From: Lachnospiraceae bacterium
GTDB lineage: Bacteria > Bacillota > Clostridia > Lachnospirales > Lachnospiraceae
Assembly: GCA_024693845.1 (NCBI GenBank)
Contig: JAILKJ010000045.1
Coordinates: 1 to 64,000, forward strand
Length of the DNA: 64,000 bases
Direction: 5' to 3'
Shown: one piece after another, positions 34,725 through 44,225 of the stretch
Layout of the letters: each line of letters starts with the position of its first letter
How positions within the stretch are numbered: the first letter of the stretch is position 1
Translations under genes and position numbers: made by a program
Notes under the pieces: generated by a model
Told to the model about the DNA's origin: nothing
The model's input: only the letters and a program-made list of their open reading frames with translations
Databases searched by the model: none

Positions 34725-36542
34725 ATGAGTATGAGTTACGAAAAGGGAAAAAACAGCTATTGTGTGTTTGATTTCAAAAGTTCTGCAGAAAACAACTATG
34801 ATATTGCAAATTGCGATGCTGAATGGATCTTCTTTGGTAAGTCGGATTGGGTTGATGATCATGCCTTACAGAACACCCTGACAAAACTGGATATGGAAGA
34901 ATATGCCGGTTGTATATTCTCGGGGGACGCAAATCATTCTGTCACAGATGGTGTCAGTGTATTGAGTTTCTTTCGGGAGAATATAGCCGGTTTTGTTTTC
35001 AGGAAAAGTGCCCTTGTCCGGACCGGAAAGTTCAATGAGTTTATCGGAGATGGGGCGGATCTGGAGTTCCTATGCAGGCTGGCGGATGTGGTAAGGGTGT
35101 GCTGGCTCCCGGAGCGGGAAATCTATTCTGGCGAAACCGGTTTGAACAGGGAGAAGGAGCGGAGCGACAGCAGGGAGCTCTGCGAGACACTGGCATATCT
35201 TAGTTGCAGATATCGGAACAGTGAGCAAATGGAAACCGGCTTTGATGAAATCCTGACCATAATTGTGAATGATCTGAAGAACAGAGGAATGCTGCAAGAC
35301 TACATGGATCTGCTTCAGAAGTTTACCCAAAATGCCGAAATATATAGAAGGGTTATCAGAAATACCGCACCAATCTATATCATAACCGGTGATGATACTG
35401 CCTATGGTGTCTTGAAGGATTTTGCGGTGCAATTGGCGGAGGCTTTTGTCAGGCAGGGTCAGGCGGTGATCACTACGGACGGAAGGCATGTCCCGTACAG
35501 CGGAGTGGAGGATATAGAGGGAAGACCATTGAAAGCTCTTGTGGGTTTCCAGGCACCGGCATTGTTTAATGATTATTTCAAAGGATACGAAGCGCCGAAA
35601 TGCCAGTTTTGGTTTGATGACCCTGTATTTTTTGATGATGTGTTTCAACAGATTGAAGGAGATGATCGATATTTCATTCTTTGCCAGGATGGGTATCACG
35701 CGCAGCATTTAAGGGAGCATTATCATATTCGAAATGCTGTTCATTTTCCTCCCGGCGGCTGTGCTGAAGCACCGAAGAACGTTACTGACAGAGATCTGGA
35801 TCTTGTTTTTATCGGAACCTATTCGGATCCGAAGGACTATTATTCCGGGGAAGAAGAGAGGGAAGGGTTTGCCGGGGCATATATTGACTATATGCTAGAG
35901 CATCCGGACAGAAGCTATGAGCAGGGTGTCAGGGAACTGCTGGCGGCGAAAGGCATCGACAATCTTTCGCAGGATGAATATATGCATCTTTTGTGGTCAC
36001 TGGCAAATGAATACAGATATATCAGGGCGTGTTTCAGAAAAAAAGTGATAGAAGAGATCGCAGGAAGCGGTTTAAAGCTTCACGTATATGGAGAAAGCTG
36101 GAAACGCTATGCCGGAAAGGGGAAAGAAAACCTGATCCTTCATTCGTCTTTGGATCCTGAAGGGGTAAAGAAGGTACTAAACAGAGCGAAGATCAGCTTG
36201 AATATCATGTCATGGCATAAAGATGGCTGGACAGAGCGGGTTATTGAAAGCATGCTGTCCGGATGCGTATGTGTAACGGATCAAACAAGATGCATGATCG
36301 ATAAATTCGGCTCGCAAAGCCGATTGGATGATGCAAAAGAGAAACTGGACGGTGAGCTTACTGCAGCGGGTATCGTGCGATTTGAATTGGAGGAGGCAGC
36401 ACATTTGCCTAAGGTGATCGAAAGGTTGCTGGAGGATGACAGCTTACGGGAAGCTGTAGCACGAAACGGATATGAGTATGCTTCGAAAAACGAAACCTGG
36501 GATGTAAGAGCACGGGATATGCTGAAAATGCTTGAGGAATAG
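34725..36542 (+). CDS. Two-part glycosyltransferase: GT2 remnant plus CgeB/DUF3880-like domain
   Basis: 605-aa protein. Residues 1 to ~130 resemble the acceptor half of a GT-A/GT2 transferase (WIFFGKSDWVDD, GFVFRKSALVRTGKFNEF, DLEFLCRLADVVRVCWLPER) but lack the nucleotide-binding half. From about residue 215 a DUF3880-like domain follows (FWFDDPVFFDDVF, DLVFIGTYSDP), then a CgeB domain (ISLNIMSWHKDGWTERVIESMLSGCVCVTD). The donor and acceptor are unknown. ATG 34725 follows GGAGTAAGG. The downstream GNAT gene starts 4 bp after the stop. Confidence 0.75.
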   Translation: MSMSYEKGKNSYCVFDFKSSAENNYDIANCDAEWIFFGKSDWVDDHALQNTLTKLDMEEYAGCIFSGDANHSVTDGVSVLSFFRENIAGFVFRKSALVRTGKFNEFIGDGADLEFLCRLADVVRVCWLPEREIYSGETGLNREKERSDSRELCETLAYLSCRYRNSEQMETGFDEILTIIVNDLKNRGMLQDYMDLLQKFTQNAEIYRRVIRNTAPIYIITGDDTAYGVLKDFAVQLAEAFVRQGQAVITTDGRHVPYSGVEDIEGRPLKALVGFQAPALFNDYFKGYEAPKCQFWFDDPVFFDDVFQQIEGDDRYFILCQDGYHAQHLREHYHIRNAVHFPPGGCAEAPKNVTDRDLDLVFIGTYSDPKDYYSGEEEREGFAGAYIDYMLEHPDRSYEQGVRELLAAKGIDNLSQDEYMHLLWSLANEYRYIRACFRKKVIEEIAGSGLKLHVYGESWKRYAGKGKENLILHSSLDPEGVKKVLNRAKISLNIMSWHKDGWTERVIESMLSGCVCVTDQTRCMIDKFGSQSRLDDAKEKLDGELTAAGIVRFELEEAAHLPKVIERLLEDDSLREAVARNGYEYASKNETWDVRARDMLKMLEE

Positions 36543-36546
36543 AAAC

Positions 36547-37125
36547 ATGAAAAGGAAGAAGTTTAAAGCAGTAGCATTAGCGCATCTGGATCAGGAAACC
36601 ATTGATCAGATCCGTATATGGAGAAATCAGGATTTTGTCAGGTTGCAGAGCCTCAGGCAGGAGATCATAGATGAAGCGACACATCAAAAGTGGGTTGAGC
36701 AGTTGAAGGGTGATGATAACCGCCATCTGTTTGTCTGCTACCTGGATGATGAACCGCTGGGCGTGATACAGCTCAATTATGATCCGGATACGGATATGGT
36801 TGAGTCGGGAGAGTATCTGGTATCGGAAGACTTTCAGGCATGCGGGTACGGAACGATCCTGCAATTCTTTGAAGGAGCGATCATTTACGAAGTATTGAAT
36901 TACAACAGAAGTTGCGGAGTTGTTTTGATGACGAATACGAAAAATGTACGTTTGCAAAACCGGAAATCTTCTGTGCAGGAAGTAAACGTTCATATCAAGG
37001 TAGGGGATGCAGACAGGGAAATTATGCGAGTGAGCATGACGAAAGAAGACTTTGTAAGGGATAAAGAAAAGACGTTAAAACTGGTGAGTCATTTTGTGGA
37101 TCCGGATATCGAAGTAATACTATAA
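36547..37125 (+). CDS. GNAT acetyltransferase, PseH-like
   Basis: 192-aa GNAT-fold protein with IRIWRNQDFVR near the N-terminus, typical of RimJ/PseH-type sugar acetyltransferases, and an acetyl-CoA loop QACGYGTI. In pseudaminic-acid synthesis PseH acetylates the 4-amino group of UDP-4-amino-4,6-dideoxy-AltNAc. The adjacent pseI and pseG genes make that assignment likely, but the sequence is divergent. ATG 36547 has GAGGAA 7 bp upstream within the previous gene's end. Confidence 0.7.
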   Translation: MKRKKFKAVALAHLDQETIDQIRIWRNQDFVRLQSLRQEIIDEATHQKWVEQLKGDDNRHLFVCYLDDEPLGVIQLNYDPDTDMVESGEYLVSEDFQACGYGTILQFFEGAIIYEVLNYNRSCGVVLMTNTKNVRLQNRKSSVQEVNVHIKVGDADREIMRVSMTKEDFVRDKEKTLKLVSHFVDPDIEVIL

Positions 37126-37147
37126 AAAGAGAAGGAAGGGAAGAGAG

Positions 37148-38197
37148 TTGAACAAAGAGGTTAAGATCAAAGCGCATACAATTTCAGAAGATTCTCCGGT
37201 ATATTTCATTGCCGAAATGTCCGGCAATCACAACATGGATTATGATCGGGCTGTGGCTATCATAGATGCTGCCAAGGAGGCAGGAGCAGATGCGGTTAAA
37301 TTGCAGACCTATACACCTGATACCATCACAATAGATTGTGACTCGGAGTTGTTCCAGGTGGGGAAAGGTTTATGGGAAGGAAGGACACTGTACGGACTGT
37401 ATCAGGAGGCCTATACACCATGGGATTGGCAGCCGAAGCTGATGGAGCATGCAAGAGACATCGGCATTGACTGTTTCTCATCGCCTTTTGATCTGACCAG
37501 TGTGGACTTCTTGCAGGAATTGAATGTACCGGCCTATAAGATTGCCTCCTACGAGATCAACGATATTCCCCTGATCAGAAAGGTGGCTGCAACAGGCAAG
37601 CCGGTGATCATATCTACAGGAATCGCGCATCTGGAGGATATTGAACTTGCTCTGCGCACCTGCAGGGAGGAGAAGAACGAAAATGTGATCCTGCTCAAGT
37701 GCGTATCCAGCTATCCGACTCCTTATGAATTATTTAACCTGAAAGGGATCCCGCTTTTGAGGGAAGCTTTTGACTGTCAGGTGGGGTTGTCAGACCATTC
37801 GATGGGTAGCGAAGTGGCAGTGGCAGCTGTGGCCCTGGGGGCACGGGTAGTTGAAAAACACTTTACCCTGAGCAGAGCGGAGGGAGGAGTTGATTCGGCG
37901 TTTTCCATGGAGCCTGCGGAATTCTCCAGAATGGTGACGGAGATCAGAAACGTGGAAGCAGCGCTGGGAAAACCGACGCTGGAGCTAACGGAAAAGCAGG
38001 AAAAGGAACGGGGAGGTTCCAGATCCCTGTTTGTAGTAAGTGATATGAAGGCGGGAGAGGTTTTTACGCCGGATAATGTCAGATCCATCAGACCCGGAGC
38101 CGGGATGCATACAAAGTATTACGAACAGATCCTGGGAAGAAAAGCAAGGAGAGACCTGAAAAAAGGTACGCCGTTGGATTGGAAGTATATTGAGTGA
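37148..38197 (+). CDS. pseI: Pseudaminic acid synthase (NeuB family)
   Basis: 349-aa NeuB-family enzyme condensing phosphoenolpyruvate with a 6-deoxy-diacetamido hexose to form a nonulosonic acid. Motifs: FIAEMSGNHN, DAVKLQTYTPDT, TLYGLYQEAYTPWDWQ (PseI-type), FSSPFDLTSVDF, KIASYE, STGIAHLED, GLSDHSMG and EKHFTL. The C-terminus is a SAF/antifreeze domain. It starts at TTG 37148 with GGAAGGG upstream; no nearby ATG gives a family-like start. PseI is favoured over NeuB or LegI by TLYGLYQEAYTPW and by neighbouring pseG and pseB. Confidence 0.9.
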   Translation: MNKEVKIKAHTISEDSPVYFIAEMSGNHNMDYDRAVAIIDAAKEAGADAVKLQTYTPDTITIDCDSELFQVGKGLWEGRTLYGLYQEAYTPWDWQPKLMEHARDIGIDCFSSPFDLTSVDFLQELNVPAYKIASYEINDIPLIRKVAATGKPVIISTGIAHLEDIELALRTCREEKNENVILLKCVSSYPTPYELFNLKGIPLLREAFDCQVGLSDHSMGSEVAVAAVALGARVVEKHFTLSRAEGGVDSAFSMEPAEFSRMVTEIRNVEAALGKPTLELTEKQEKERGGSRSLFVVSDMKAGEVFTPDNVRSIRPGAGMHTKYYEQILGRKARRDLKKGTPLDWKYIE

Positions 38198-38201
38198 GAA
38201 T

Positions 38202-39242
38202 ATGAAAAACAAAGTATTGATCAGAGTGGATGGAAACGAGGTTATAGCAAGCGGTCATGTAATGAGGTGTCTGTCCATAGCCAGACAGATCAAAAAACAA
38301 AACGGGGAAGCTGTTTTTGTGACGGCAGATGAAAAACCGAGGCAGATGATCGAAGAGGCAGGCTTTGAGTGCAGGGTGCTGGGAACGGATTATCGGACTC
38401 CAGGCACGGAGGTTGAGATCATCAGAAATGTATTGAAGTCTGAAAATGCCGGTGTCCTTCTGGTGGATTCTTATTTTGTTACGGAAGAGTATTTTTCAGG
38501 GTTAAAGGATCTGGCGAAGCTTGTATATATAGATGATTATCTGAACAAGTCTTTTCCGGTGAGTTCGTTGGTACACTATTCGGTTTTTGAGGGAACAGAG
38601 AGAGCGGAGGAGCTGTACACCGGAAAGAAACTGCCGGATCTTTTATTCGGTGGGAAATATGCACCGCTAAGAGAGGAATTTTCAACAAACAGGATTACGA
38701 TCAGGAAGGATGTTAAGAAGGTTCTGATCACTACGGGCGGAGCAGATCACCTGGGGATGTCGCTTCGCTTGCTGGACAAAATAAAGTCGCAGCCCTACTT
38801 TGATATGATAACCTGGCAGGTCATATCGGGGAGGTTTAATACACATCTGGCTCAGCTTCGGGAATTTGCGAAGGAGTATGATCAAGTTGAGATTCTTGTG
38901 AATGTACAAAATATGGCAGAGCGCATGAGAGAGTGCGATGTTGCAATATCCGCATCGGGAACAACGCTGTATGAGCTGGCTGCGGTCGGTGTACCTACGA
39001 TCTGTTTTGAAGTGGCCGATAATCAAAAAGGAGCAGAGAACTGGGAAACGCAGGGATACATGATGTATGCCGGAAATGCCGAAGAAGATATGGAAGCGTG
39101 TCTGAACAGATGCTTAGGCTGTCTGGAAACATATATCCATGGGTACGAAGAGCGTAGGATCAGATCGGAGCGATTAAATACGGTAGTGGATGGAAAAGGC
39201 GCTGAGAGGATAGCGGAATACCTTTTAAAAGATTTTGGATGA
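38202..39242 (+). CDS. pseG: UDP-2,4-diacetamido-2,4,6-trideoxy-beta-L-altropyranose hydrolase
   Basis: 346-aa GT-B-fold sugar nucleotidase that releases UDP before the PseI step. RVDGNEVIASGHVMRCL contains the catalytic-type His (H19), LVDSYFVT and YIDDYLN follow, and the C-terminal nucleotide site is SASGTTLYELAAVGVPTI. Start ATG 38202 lies 4 bp after the pseI stop; an upstream TTG overlapping pseI is less likely. Gene order pseH-like-pseI-pseG supports the pathway. Confidence 0.9.
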   Translation: MKNKVLIRVDGNEVIASGHVMRCLSIARQIKKQNGEAVFVTADEKPRQMIEEAGFECRVLGTDYRTPGTEVEIIRNVLKSENAGVLLVDSYFVTEEYFSGLKDLAKLVYIDDYLNKSFPVSSLVHYSVFEGTERAEELYTGKKLPDLLFGGKYAPLREEFSTNRITIRKDVKKVLITTGGADHLGMSLRLLDKIKSQPYFDMITWQVISGRFNTHLAQLREFAKEYDQVEILVNVQNMAERMRECDVAISASGTTLYELAAVGVPTICFEVADNQKGAENWETQGYMMYAGNAEEDMEACLNRCLGCLETYIHGYEERRIRSERLNTVVDGKGAERIAEYLLKDFG

Positions 39243-39279
39243 GAATAGCTGGCGTGATAATGAGATGATCGGAGTGAAT

Positions 39280-40989
39280 ATGGACATACATGAATTATTG
39301 GACCATATGGAAGCGGCTGTAAACAACCGGGATATGGTCGGGGCATCAAGTATATTGTCCGCCATAGAAACAGAATTCGGAGAAGCGGCATATGGAGCCG
39401 ATCACAGATATGCAATCTTAAAAGCGGAATATTGCTATCAGAATGATCTCATCTCTGATGCTGTGGATACGATCAAAAAAGGACTGAATTCGTTTCCGAA
39501 AAACTATGAGCTGTATTTCATCCGTGCACAATATGCTGCTCGGGAATCTGATACGGAGTCGGCTTTGGCATCTTATTATGCTTCGTTGTTTTGGGGGTTG
39601 AACAGCAACGACCGGGATTATCTGGCTGAAAAAATGATAACATATAAAAAGGGAAGTGCGGTGAATCAACATCGTATGAACCTCGCTTTGGCGCGATTAA
39701 TACAGGAGCGTATGGAACTGGAACAGTACGAAGAGGGCTTGGATTTTTTGAAATGGCTCTTTTTTGTTTTGCCATCTGATAGCAGGCTGGAATATGTATC
39801 GGAAGAAACGATGCTTCAGTTTATTATGCTGGAAGGAACCATTACGGAGAAGGCAATATTCGATGAGTATACATTCAGGGATATTAATTCCTGTAAGTGG
39901 TATCACAATAGTTATGAAGCATTTCGGAATGGGTATTTGGAGATCAAACATGCGATCAGAAGGATCTGGTTCTGCCTGCCACCGTCGGAACAGCTGTATT
40001 TGTCGGATGTGGTTGAAAAATACTCTGTTTCATCAGCATTGCTGGCGGTGATCGCGAAATACAGCATTCCCGAAGAAAACTGGGTTGAAGCATTTGAACG
40101 GATAGATACATTTTTGCAAAATAACAAGACTCATTTGGGGAATGAATTTTCCCGTTTCGCCGGTGCTATCGGGAATATGACCCAAACCGGTCAGATAATC
40201 ACAAAAAGGGATACACCTGTAAAGAATGTGCTCACGTTTGAAAGGATATATCTGAACGAAGGATCAATTTGCCAGGATACAAATCCATGCGTCCAGGATC
40301 CTCATACCATAGCGATTGTTTTTTGCACAAATGATGAGCTGATGGAACGGGAATGCCTGCTTTATCTAAGTCATCTGATCGTACCGGATGGTATGACACT
40401 TAAAGTGTATGCTGTGTGGAATGCCAAAGGCATTTGTCAGGGATACAATCGTGCAATGGCACAGATAAATGCCAAATATAAGATCTATATTCATCACGAT
40501 TGTTTCCTGATATGCCCTGATGCTTTGATCCAGCTGATGGATCTGTTTCAGAGGAAAGAAGGATGGAAAATGTTGGGTGTAGCCGGGGCTACGGCTATGA
40601 CGGATAATTACTGTTGGGGTGAAAATAATATTACAAATGTCCGATATAATCTTTATCAGGACTCCTGCATGGCAACGATCCTGTCAAAAACGATCCGTTA
40701 CGATAATAAAGTGGATGAGGCGGCAGCCATAGATGGGGTGATGCTTGCAACATGTGAGGATGTTAAGTGGCGAGAGGATGTGTTTGATGAATGGCATTTT
40801 TATGATATCTCCCAGTGTTATGAGTTCAGAAAACGCGGGTACAGGATCGGCGTGATCAATGATGATACACCGTGGATGCTTCATGAAACGACCACGAAAA
40901 ACGACCCCTCCGGACGATATGATCATTACGGAAAGATCTTTAAAGAAATGTATCTGGATCGGGCGATGGCGAAACCGCCGATTGATTGA
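39280..40989 (+). CDS. TPR-containing StrF-like glycosyltransferase
   Basis: 569-aa protein. The N-terminal part (about residues 1-330) is helical with TPR-like repeats (LKAEYCYQNDLISDAVDTIK, YFIRAQYAARESD). The C-terminal ~220 residues match the StrF/GT2-like fold: TIAIVFCTNDELM, GICQGYNRAMAQINAKYKIYIHHD with an acidic metal motif, and DEWHFYDISQCYEFRKRGYRIG. This architecture occurs in surface-glycan and flagellar-glycosylation islands. ATG 39280 has GGAG 5 bp upstream; in-frame upstream starts at 39235 and 39265 lack one. Confidence 0.75.
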   Translation: MDIHELLDHMEAAVNNRDMVGASSILSAIETEFGEAAYGADHRYAILKAEYCYQNDLISDAVDTIKKGLNSFPKNYELYFIRAQYAARESDTESALASYYASLFWGLNSNDRDYLAEKMITYKKGSAVNQHRMNLALARLIQERMELEQYEEGLDFLKWLFFVLPSDSRLEYVSEETMLQFIMLEGTITEKAIFDEYTFRDINSCKWYHNSYEAFRNGYLEIKHAIRRIWFCLPPSEQLYLSDVVEKYSVSSALLAVIAKYSIPEENWVEAFERIDTFLQNNKTHLGNEFSRFAGAIGNMTQTGQIITKRDTPVKNVLTFERIYLNEGSICQDTNPCVQDPHTIAIVFCTNDELMERECLLYLSHLIVPDGMTLKVYAVWNAKGICQGYNRAMAQINAKYKIYIHHDCFLICPDALIQLMDLFQRKEGWKMLGVAGATAMTDNYCWGENNITNVRYNLYQDSCMATILSKTIRYDNKVDEAAAIDGVMLATCEDVKWREDVFDEWHFYDISQCYEFRKRGYRIGVINDDTPWMLHETTTKNDPSGRYDHYGKIFKEMYLDRAMAKPPID

Positions 40990-41057
40990 ATTATTCGGTC
41001 GAATATGGTACTATTTTGGTATGCGAGGGCACTGGATAATCGTGATGTGGTGAAGGA

Positions 41058-42242
41058 ATGGATAGGGTAATATTGTTTGAACCGGGAGATATCTGTCATA
41101 ACAGTTTGGGCTATTGGACAAATCTGCTCGCAGATATCTTTACGGAGATGAAGATAGAGGCGATACGCTTCCGCCTTACAGATGATCCCGATCAGATGAA
41201 ACGCGATATGGAGAGCATTTTAGCCGGAAATCAGGTCAAGGCGGCGCTGATGTTCAATGCCAGCCCCGGGTTTGTTTTGTTCGCTGAACTGTTTCGGGAA
41301 TACAAGGTTTCATTTTACAATTATATCGTGGATCATCCGCTGTTTCATCATCGTTCTTTGGCAAACGCCTTTGAGGGATACAATGTAATCTGTATGGACG
41401 CAGATCATCAGAAGTTTGTTGAGAATTATTATCCCGGTGTGAATAAAGTTTTTTTTCTTCCGCTGGCGGGCATGGAGGGCAATTCCGGCAAACAGGATCT
41501 TACTGCTTTCATAAAGCGGCCTTATGATATCATCTTTACCGGAAACCTGAACGATACAGATCACATGATAAACAATCTGGCCAATTATCCGCAGGATCAC
41601 AGAGATCTGTATATGAAATGGATAGAGTATATGCTCCTTAATGCGCATCTCAGTCCGGAGGAAGCCCTGCAGAAAATGATAGAAGATGCAGGAGGAGCTT
41701 TTTCCAAGGAACAGTTTCTCGGACTGGCTTTGAATTTGAAGGAGGCCGTCGTTTTTGTCAGAAACTATATCCGGGAAGAGGTTATATCTTCACTTCTGGA
41801 AAATGATATTCCGATCCATATTTTTGGCAGCGGTTGGGACAAGTTAAAACAGAAATATCCGGATAAAGAGGCGCTTTTCCATGGGGATGTATCGATAGAT
41901 CAAACGATCAGGCTGAATGGGGAATCCAAAATGGTGCTGAACATTCTGCCATGGTTCAGAGCGGGATCCCATGACCGGATCATCACGGCTCAGCTAAACG
42001 GGGCAGCAGTGTTAACGGATGCTAACGGGTATCTTGAAACGCAGTACACGGATCGGGAATCGATATATTATTTTGGAAATGACAGTACAAAGGATTTGCC
42101 GCAATTGGTCGAGGGTATCCTTTCTGATCCCGAATCAATATATCAGACGTCATTAGGAGGCATGGAAATTGCCCGAAGAGATATGACATGGGGGGCACTG
42201 GCGGAAAGATTGGCAAAGAACGTCTTTTTCGCAAAAGAATGA
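41058..42242 (+). CDS. CgeB/DUF3880-like glycosyltransferase (second full copy)
   Basis: 394-aa protein. It begins MDRVILFEPGDICHNSLGYW. The N-terminal domain carries NYIVDHPLFHHRSL and VICMDADHQKFVENYYPGV. The C-terminal domain has IHIFGSGWDKLKQ and KMVLNILPWFRAGSHDRIITAQLNGAAVLTD, the CgeB-type donor site. It resembles the copies at 33421 and 34725, so the island carries three such enzymes, probably for different linkages. GAAGG is only 1-2 bp from the ATG, an unusually short spacing. Confidence 0.75.
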   Translation: MDRVILFEPGDICHNSLGYWTNLLADIFTEMKIEAIRFRLTDDPDQMKRDMESILAGNQVKAALMFNASPGFVLFAELFREYKVSFYNYIVDHPLFHHRSLANAFEGYNVICMDADHQKFVENYYPGVNKVFFLPLAGMEGNSGKQDLTAFIKRPYDIIFTGNLNDTDHMINNLANYPQDHRDLYMKWIEYMLLNAHLSPEEALQKMIEDAGGAFSKEQFLGLALNLKEAVVFVRNYIREEVISSLLENDIPIHIFGSGWDKLKQKYPDKEALFHGDVSIDQTIRLNGESKMVLNILPWFRAGSHDRIITAQLNGAAVLTDANGYLETQYTDRESIYYFGNDSTKDLPQLVEGILSDPESIYQTSLGGMEIARRDMTWGALAERLAKNVFFAKE

Positions 42243-42294
42243 TGAGTAAAACCGTGTATGAGACCAAAAGCAAGCGGTTTACAGAGGAGGTATC

Positions 42295-43290
42295 ATGTTT
42301 TCAGACAAAACGATTCTGGTAACAGGCGGTACGGGTTCATTCGGAAACACATTTGTTCCGATGACTCTGGAGAAGTATAACCCTAAAAAGATCATCATCT
42401 ATTCGAGGGATGAAATGAAACAGTGGAATATGGCCAAGAAATTTCAGGGGGACAACAGGGTTCGCTTTTTCATTGGTGATGTCAGGGATAAGGACAGAAT
42501 TTACAGAGCCCTTACGGATGTGGATTACGTGGTTCATGCTGCGGCAACTAAAATTGTTCCGACGGCAGAGTACAATCCTTTTGAGTGCATCAAGACCAAT
42601 GTGTTAGGCGCTATGAATCTCATCGATGCCTGTATAGATAAGGGGGTTAAGAAGCTGGTTGCGCTTTCTACGGATAAAGCCAGCTCGCCGGTCAATCTCT
42701 ACGGCGCGACCAAGTTATGTTCGGATAAGATCTTTATAGCAGGGAATTCTTATTCTGTGGGTAAGACGAATTTTTCGGTTGTCAGATACGGCAATGTCAT
42801 GGGATCCCGGGGATCTGTTATCCCTTATTTTCTGGAAACGGCAAAGTCCGGAAAGCTCACCATTACGGATAAGAGGATGACCCGGTTCATGATCACCTTG
42901 GAGCAGGGCGTGGAGCTGGTTTGGCACGCGTTTGAGGATATGGAGGGGGGAGAGATCTATGTCAAGAAGATCCCGTCCATGAATATCTGCGATATCGCCA
43001 CTGCGGTCGATGAGAAGGCTGAGCAGGTGGAGATCGGTATCCGACCCGGTGAAAAGCTGCATGAGCAGATGATCGGTCCGGAAGATGCTCATTACACATA
43101 CGAATACGAAGATCATTATAAGATCCTTCCGCAGATCTGTGAATGGGGAACGATAGATTCCATGATCAAGGGGGGCGTCAGGGTTCCTGAAGGCTTCAGC
43201 TATACGTCTGATAACAATAAGGAATGGATGTCCATACAACAGCTGAGGGAATGGATCGATCATAACAAAAGCAAGATCGGAAGTATCTGA
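42295..43290 (+). CDS. pseB: UDP-N-acetylglucosamine 4,6-dehydratase (inverting), PseB-like
   Basis: 331-aa short-chain-dehydrogenase-fold enzyme. NADP-binding TGGTGSFG is at residues 10-17, then YSRDEMKQW, GDVRDKDR, HAAATKIVPTAEYNP (PseB/CapD-like), ALSTDKASSPVNLYGATK with the Asp-Lys/Tyr active-site pattern, GNVMGSRGS and EQGVELVW. PseB starts pseudaminic-acid synthesis by C4 oxidation, C6 dehydration and C5 inversion. AGAGGAGG lies upstream. The hallmark length (about 330) and motifs fit PseB better than the larger CapD/PglF membrane enzymes. Confidence 0.92.
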   Translation: MFSDKTILVTGGTGSFGNTFVPMTLEKYNPKKIIIYSRDEMKQWNMAKKFQGDNRVRFFIGDVRDKDRIYRALTDVDYVVHAAATKIVPTAEYNPFECIKTNVLGAMNLIDACIDKGVKKLVALSTDKASSPVNLYGATKLCSDKIFIAGNSYSVGKTNFSVVRYGNVMGSRGSVIPYFLETAKSGKLTITDKRMTRFMITLEQGVELVWHAFEDMEGGEIYVKKIPSMNICDIATAVDEKAEQVEIGIRPGEKLHEQMIGPEDAHYTYEYEDHYKILPQICEWGTIDSMIKGGVRVPEGFSYTSDNNKEWMSIQQLREWIDHNKSKIGSI

Positions 43291-43323
43291 GGTATGTGAA
43301 GTAGTAATCGGGAGGTGATTTCT

Positions 43324-44217
43324 TTGGAACTGTGTTTGGGAACTGTTCAGTTCGGTTTGGATTACGGTGTGTTTAACACCCCAAAAAAGGATCCGGATTA
43401 TTGTATCCGATGTCTGGATTATGCGACGCAGAATGGGATCAATGCCATAGATACTGCTACCGCTTATGGTACGGCGGAGGAGATCACAGGTCATTTTCTT
43501 GAAAAACATACGGTGCCCAGGGAAAAACTCTATATCAGCACCAAGCATCTGCCCAATATTCTGGATGACTGCAAACCGTCGGAATATGTATCGGAAATTC
43601 GTAAAAATCTGCAGAAATCCCTTGATACGTTACACACAGACTATGTGGATGCATACTATTTCCATAGTTCCAGATATGCGTTTCAACCGGAGCTTTTGGA
43701 AGCGATCCGTGTTATGCAAAAGGAGGGTCTGGCTAAAATGGTCGGTGTATCGGTATACTATCCGGATGAGGCCAAGGCCTGCTTTGCCAATGAAAACATA
43801 AACTGCGTTCAGATGCCATACAGCCTGTTTGATCACAGGATGAAGGAAGAGGGCGTATTTGAAGCAGGAAAGGATGCCGGATTTCACATGGATGTGAGAA
43901 CGGTGTTCATCAAAGGCCTGATACGTCTTAAGTCTGAGGAGGTGCCTGAGCACCTTGCAAAAGCAAAACCGATCCTTAACAGGCTTGATCAGCTGTGTGA
44001 GGATACCGGCTATTCCAGGATCGACATCGCCCTGGGCTATGTGAAGAGGGAAAGCAGTGTCAGTCATCTGGTGTTCGGCATCAGATCCTTGGAACAGTTG
44101 AAGGAGGACATGGAATCCTTCTCCAAGGATATCCCGGAAGATGTGTTTTCGGAGGCTGACAAACTGTTTGCGGATATAGAGACGGATCTGGTTGTCCCGA
44201 GTTTGTGGGTGAAATAG
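43324..44217 (+). CDS. Aldo/keto reductase of the nonulosonate cluster
   Basis: 297-aa reductase. It starts LELCLGTVQFGLDYG, with AIDTATAYGTAEE (Asp-Tyr), YISTKHLP (Lys) and DAYYFHSS (His) giving the catalytic tetrad. It is unlike the ferredoxin-fused AKR at 1813: there is no cysteine cluster. TTG 43324 follows GGGAGGTGA by 6 bp and is chosen over a GTG at 43315 that overlaps that site. Lying between pseB and the SpsF-like gene, it probably reduces a keto-sugar intermediate or acts on a side branch. The substrate is not known. Confidence 0.85.
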   Translation: MELCLGTVQFGLDYGVFNTPKKDPDYCIRCLDYATQNGINAIDTATAYGTAEEITGHFLEKHTVPREKLYISTKHLPNILDDCKPSEYVSEIRKNLQKSLDTLHTDYVDAYYFHSSRYAFQPELLEAIRVMQKEGLAKMVGVSVYYPDEAKACFANENINCVQMPYSLFDHRMKEEGVFEAGKDAGFHMDVRTVFIKGLIRLKSEEVPEHLAKAKPILNRLDQLCEDTGYSRIDIALGYVKRESSVSHLVFGIRSLEQLKEDMESFSKDIPEDVFSEADKLFADIETDLVVPSLWVK

Positions 44218-44225
44218 AGGAAGAT

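Noticed and set aside
42248..42280. AAACCG...CGGTTT inverted repeat before pseB as a terminator
   Set aside because: The loop would be 21 nt, the stem has only 6 bp and no T-run follows.
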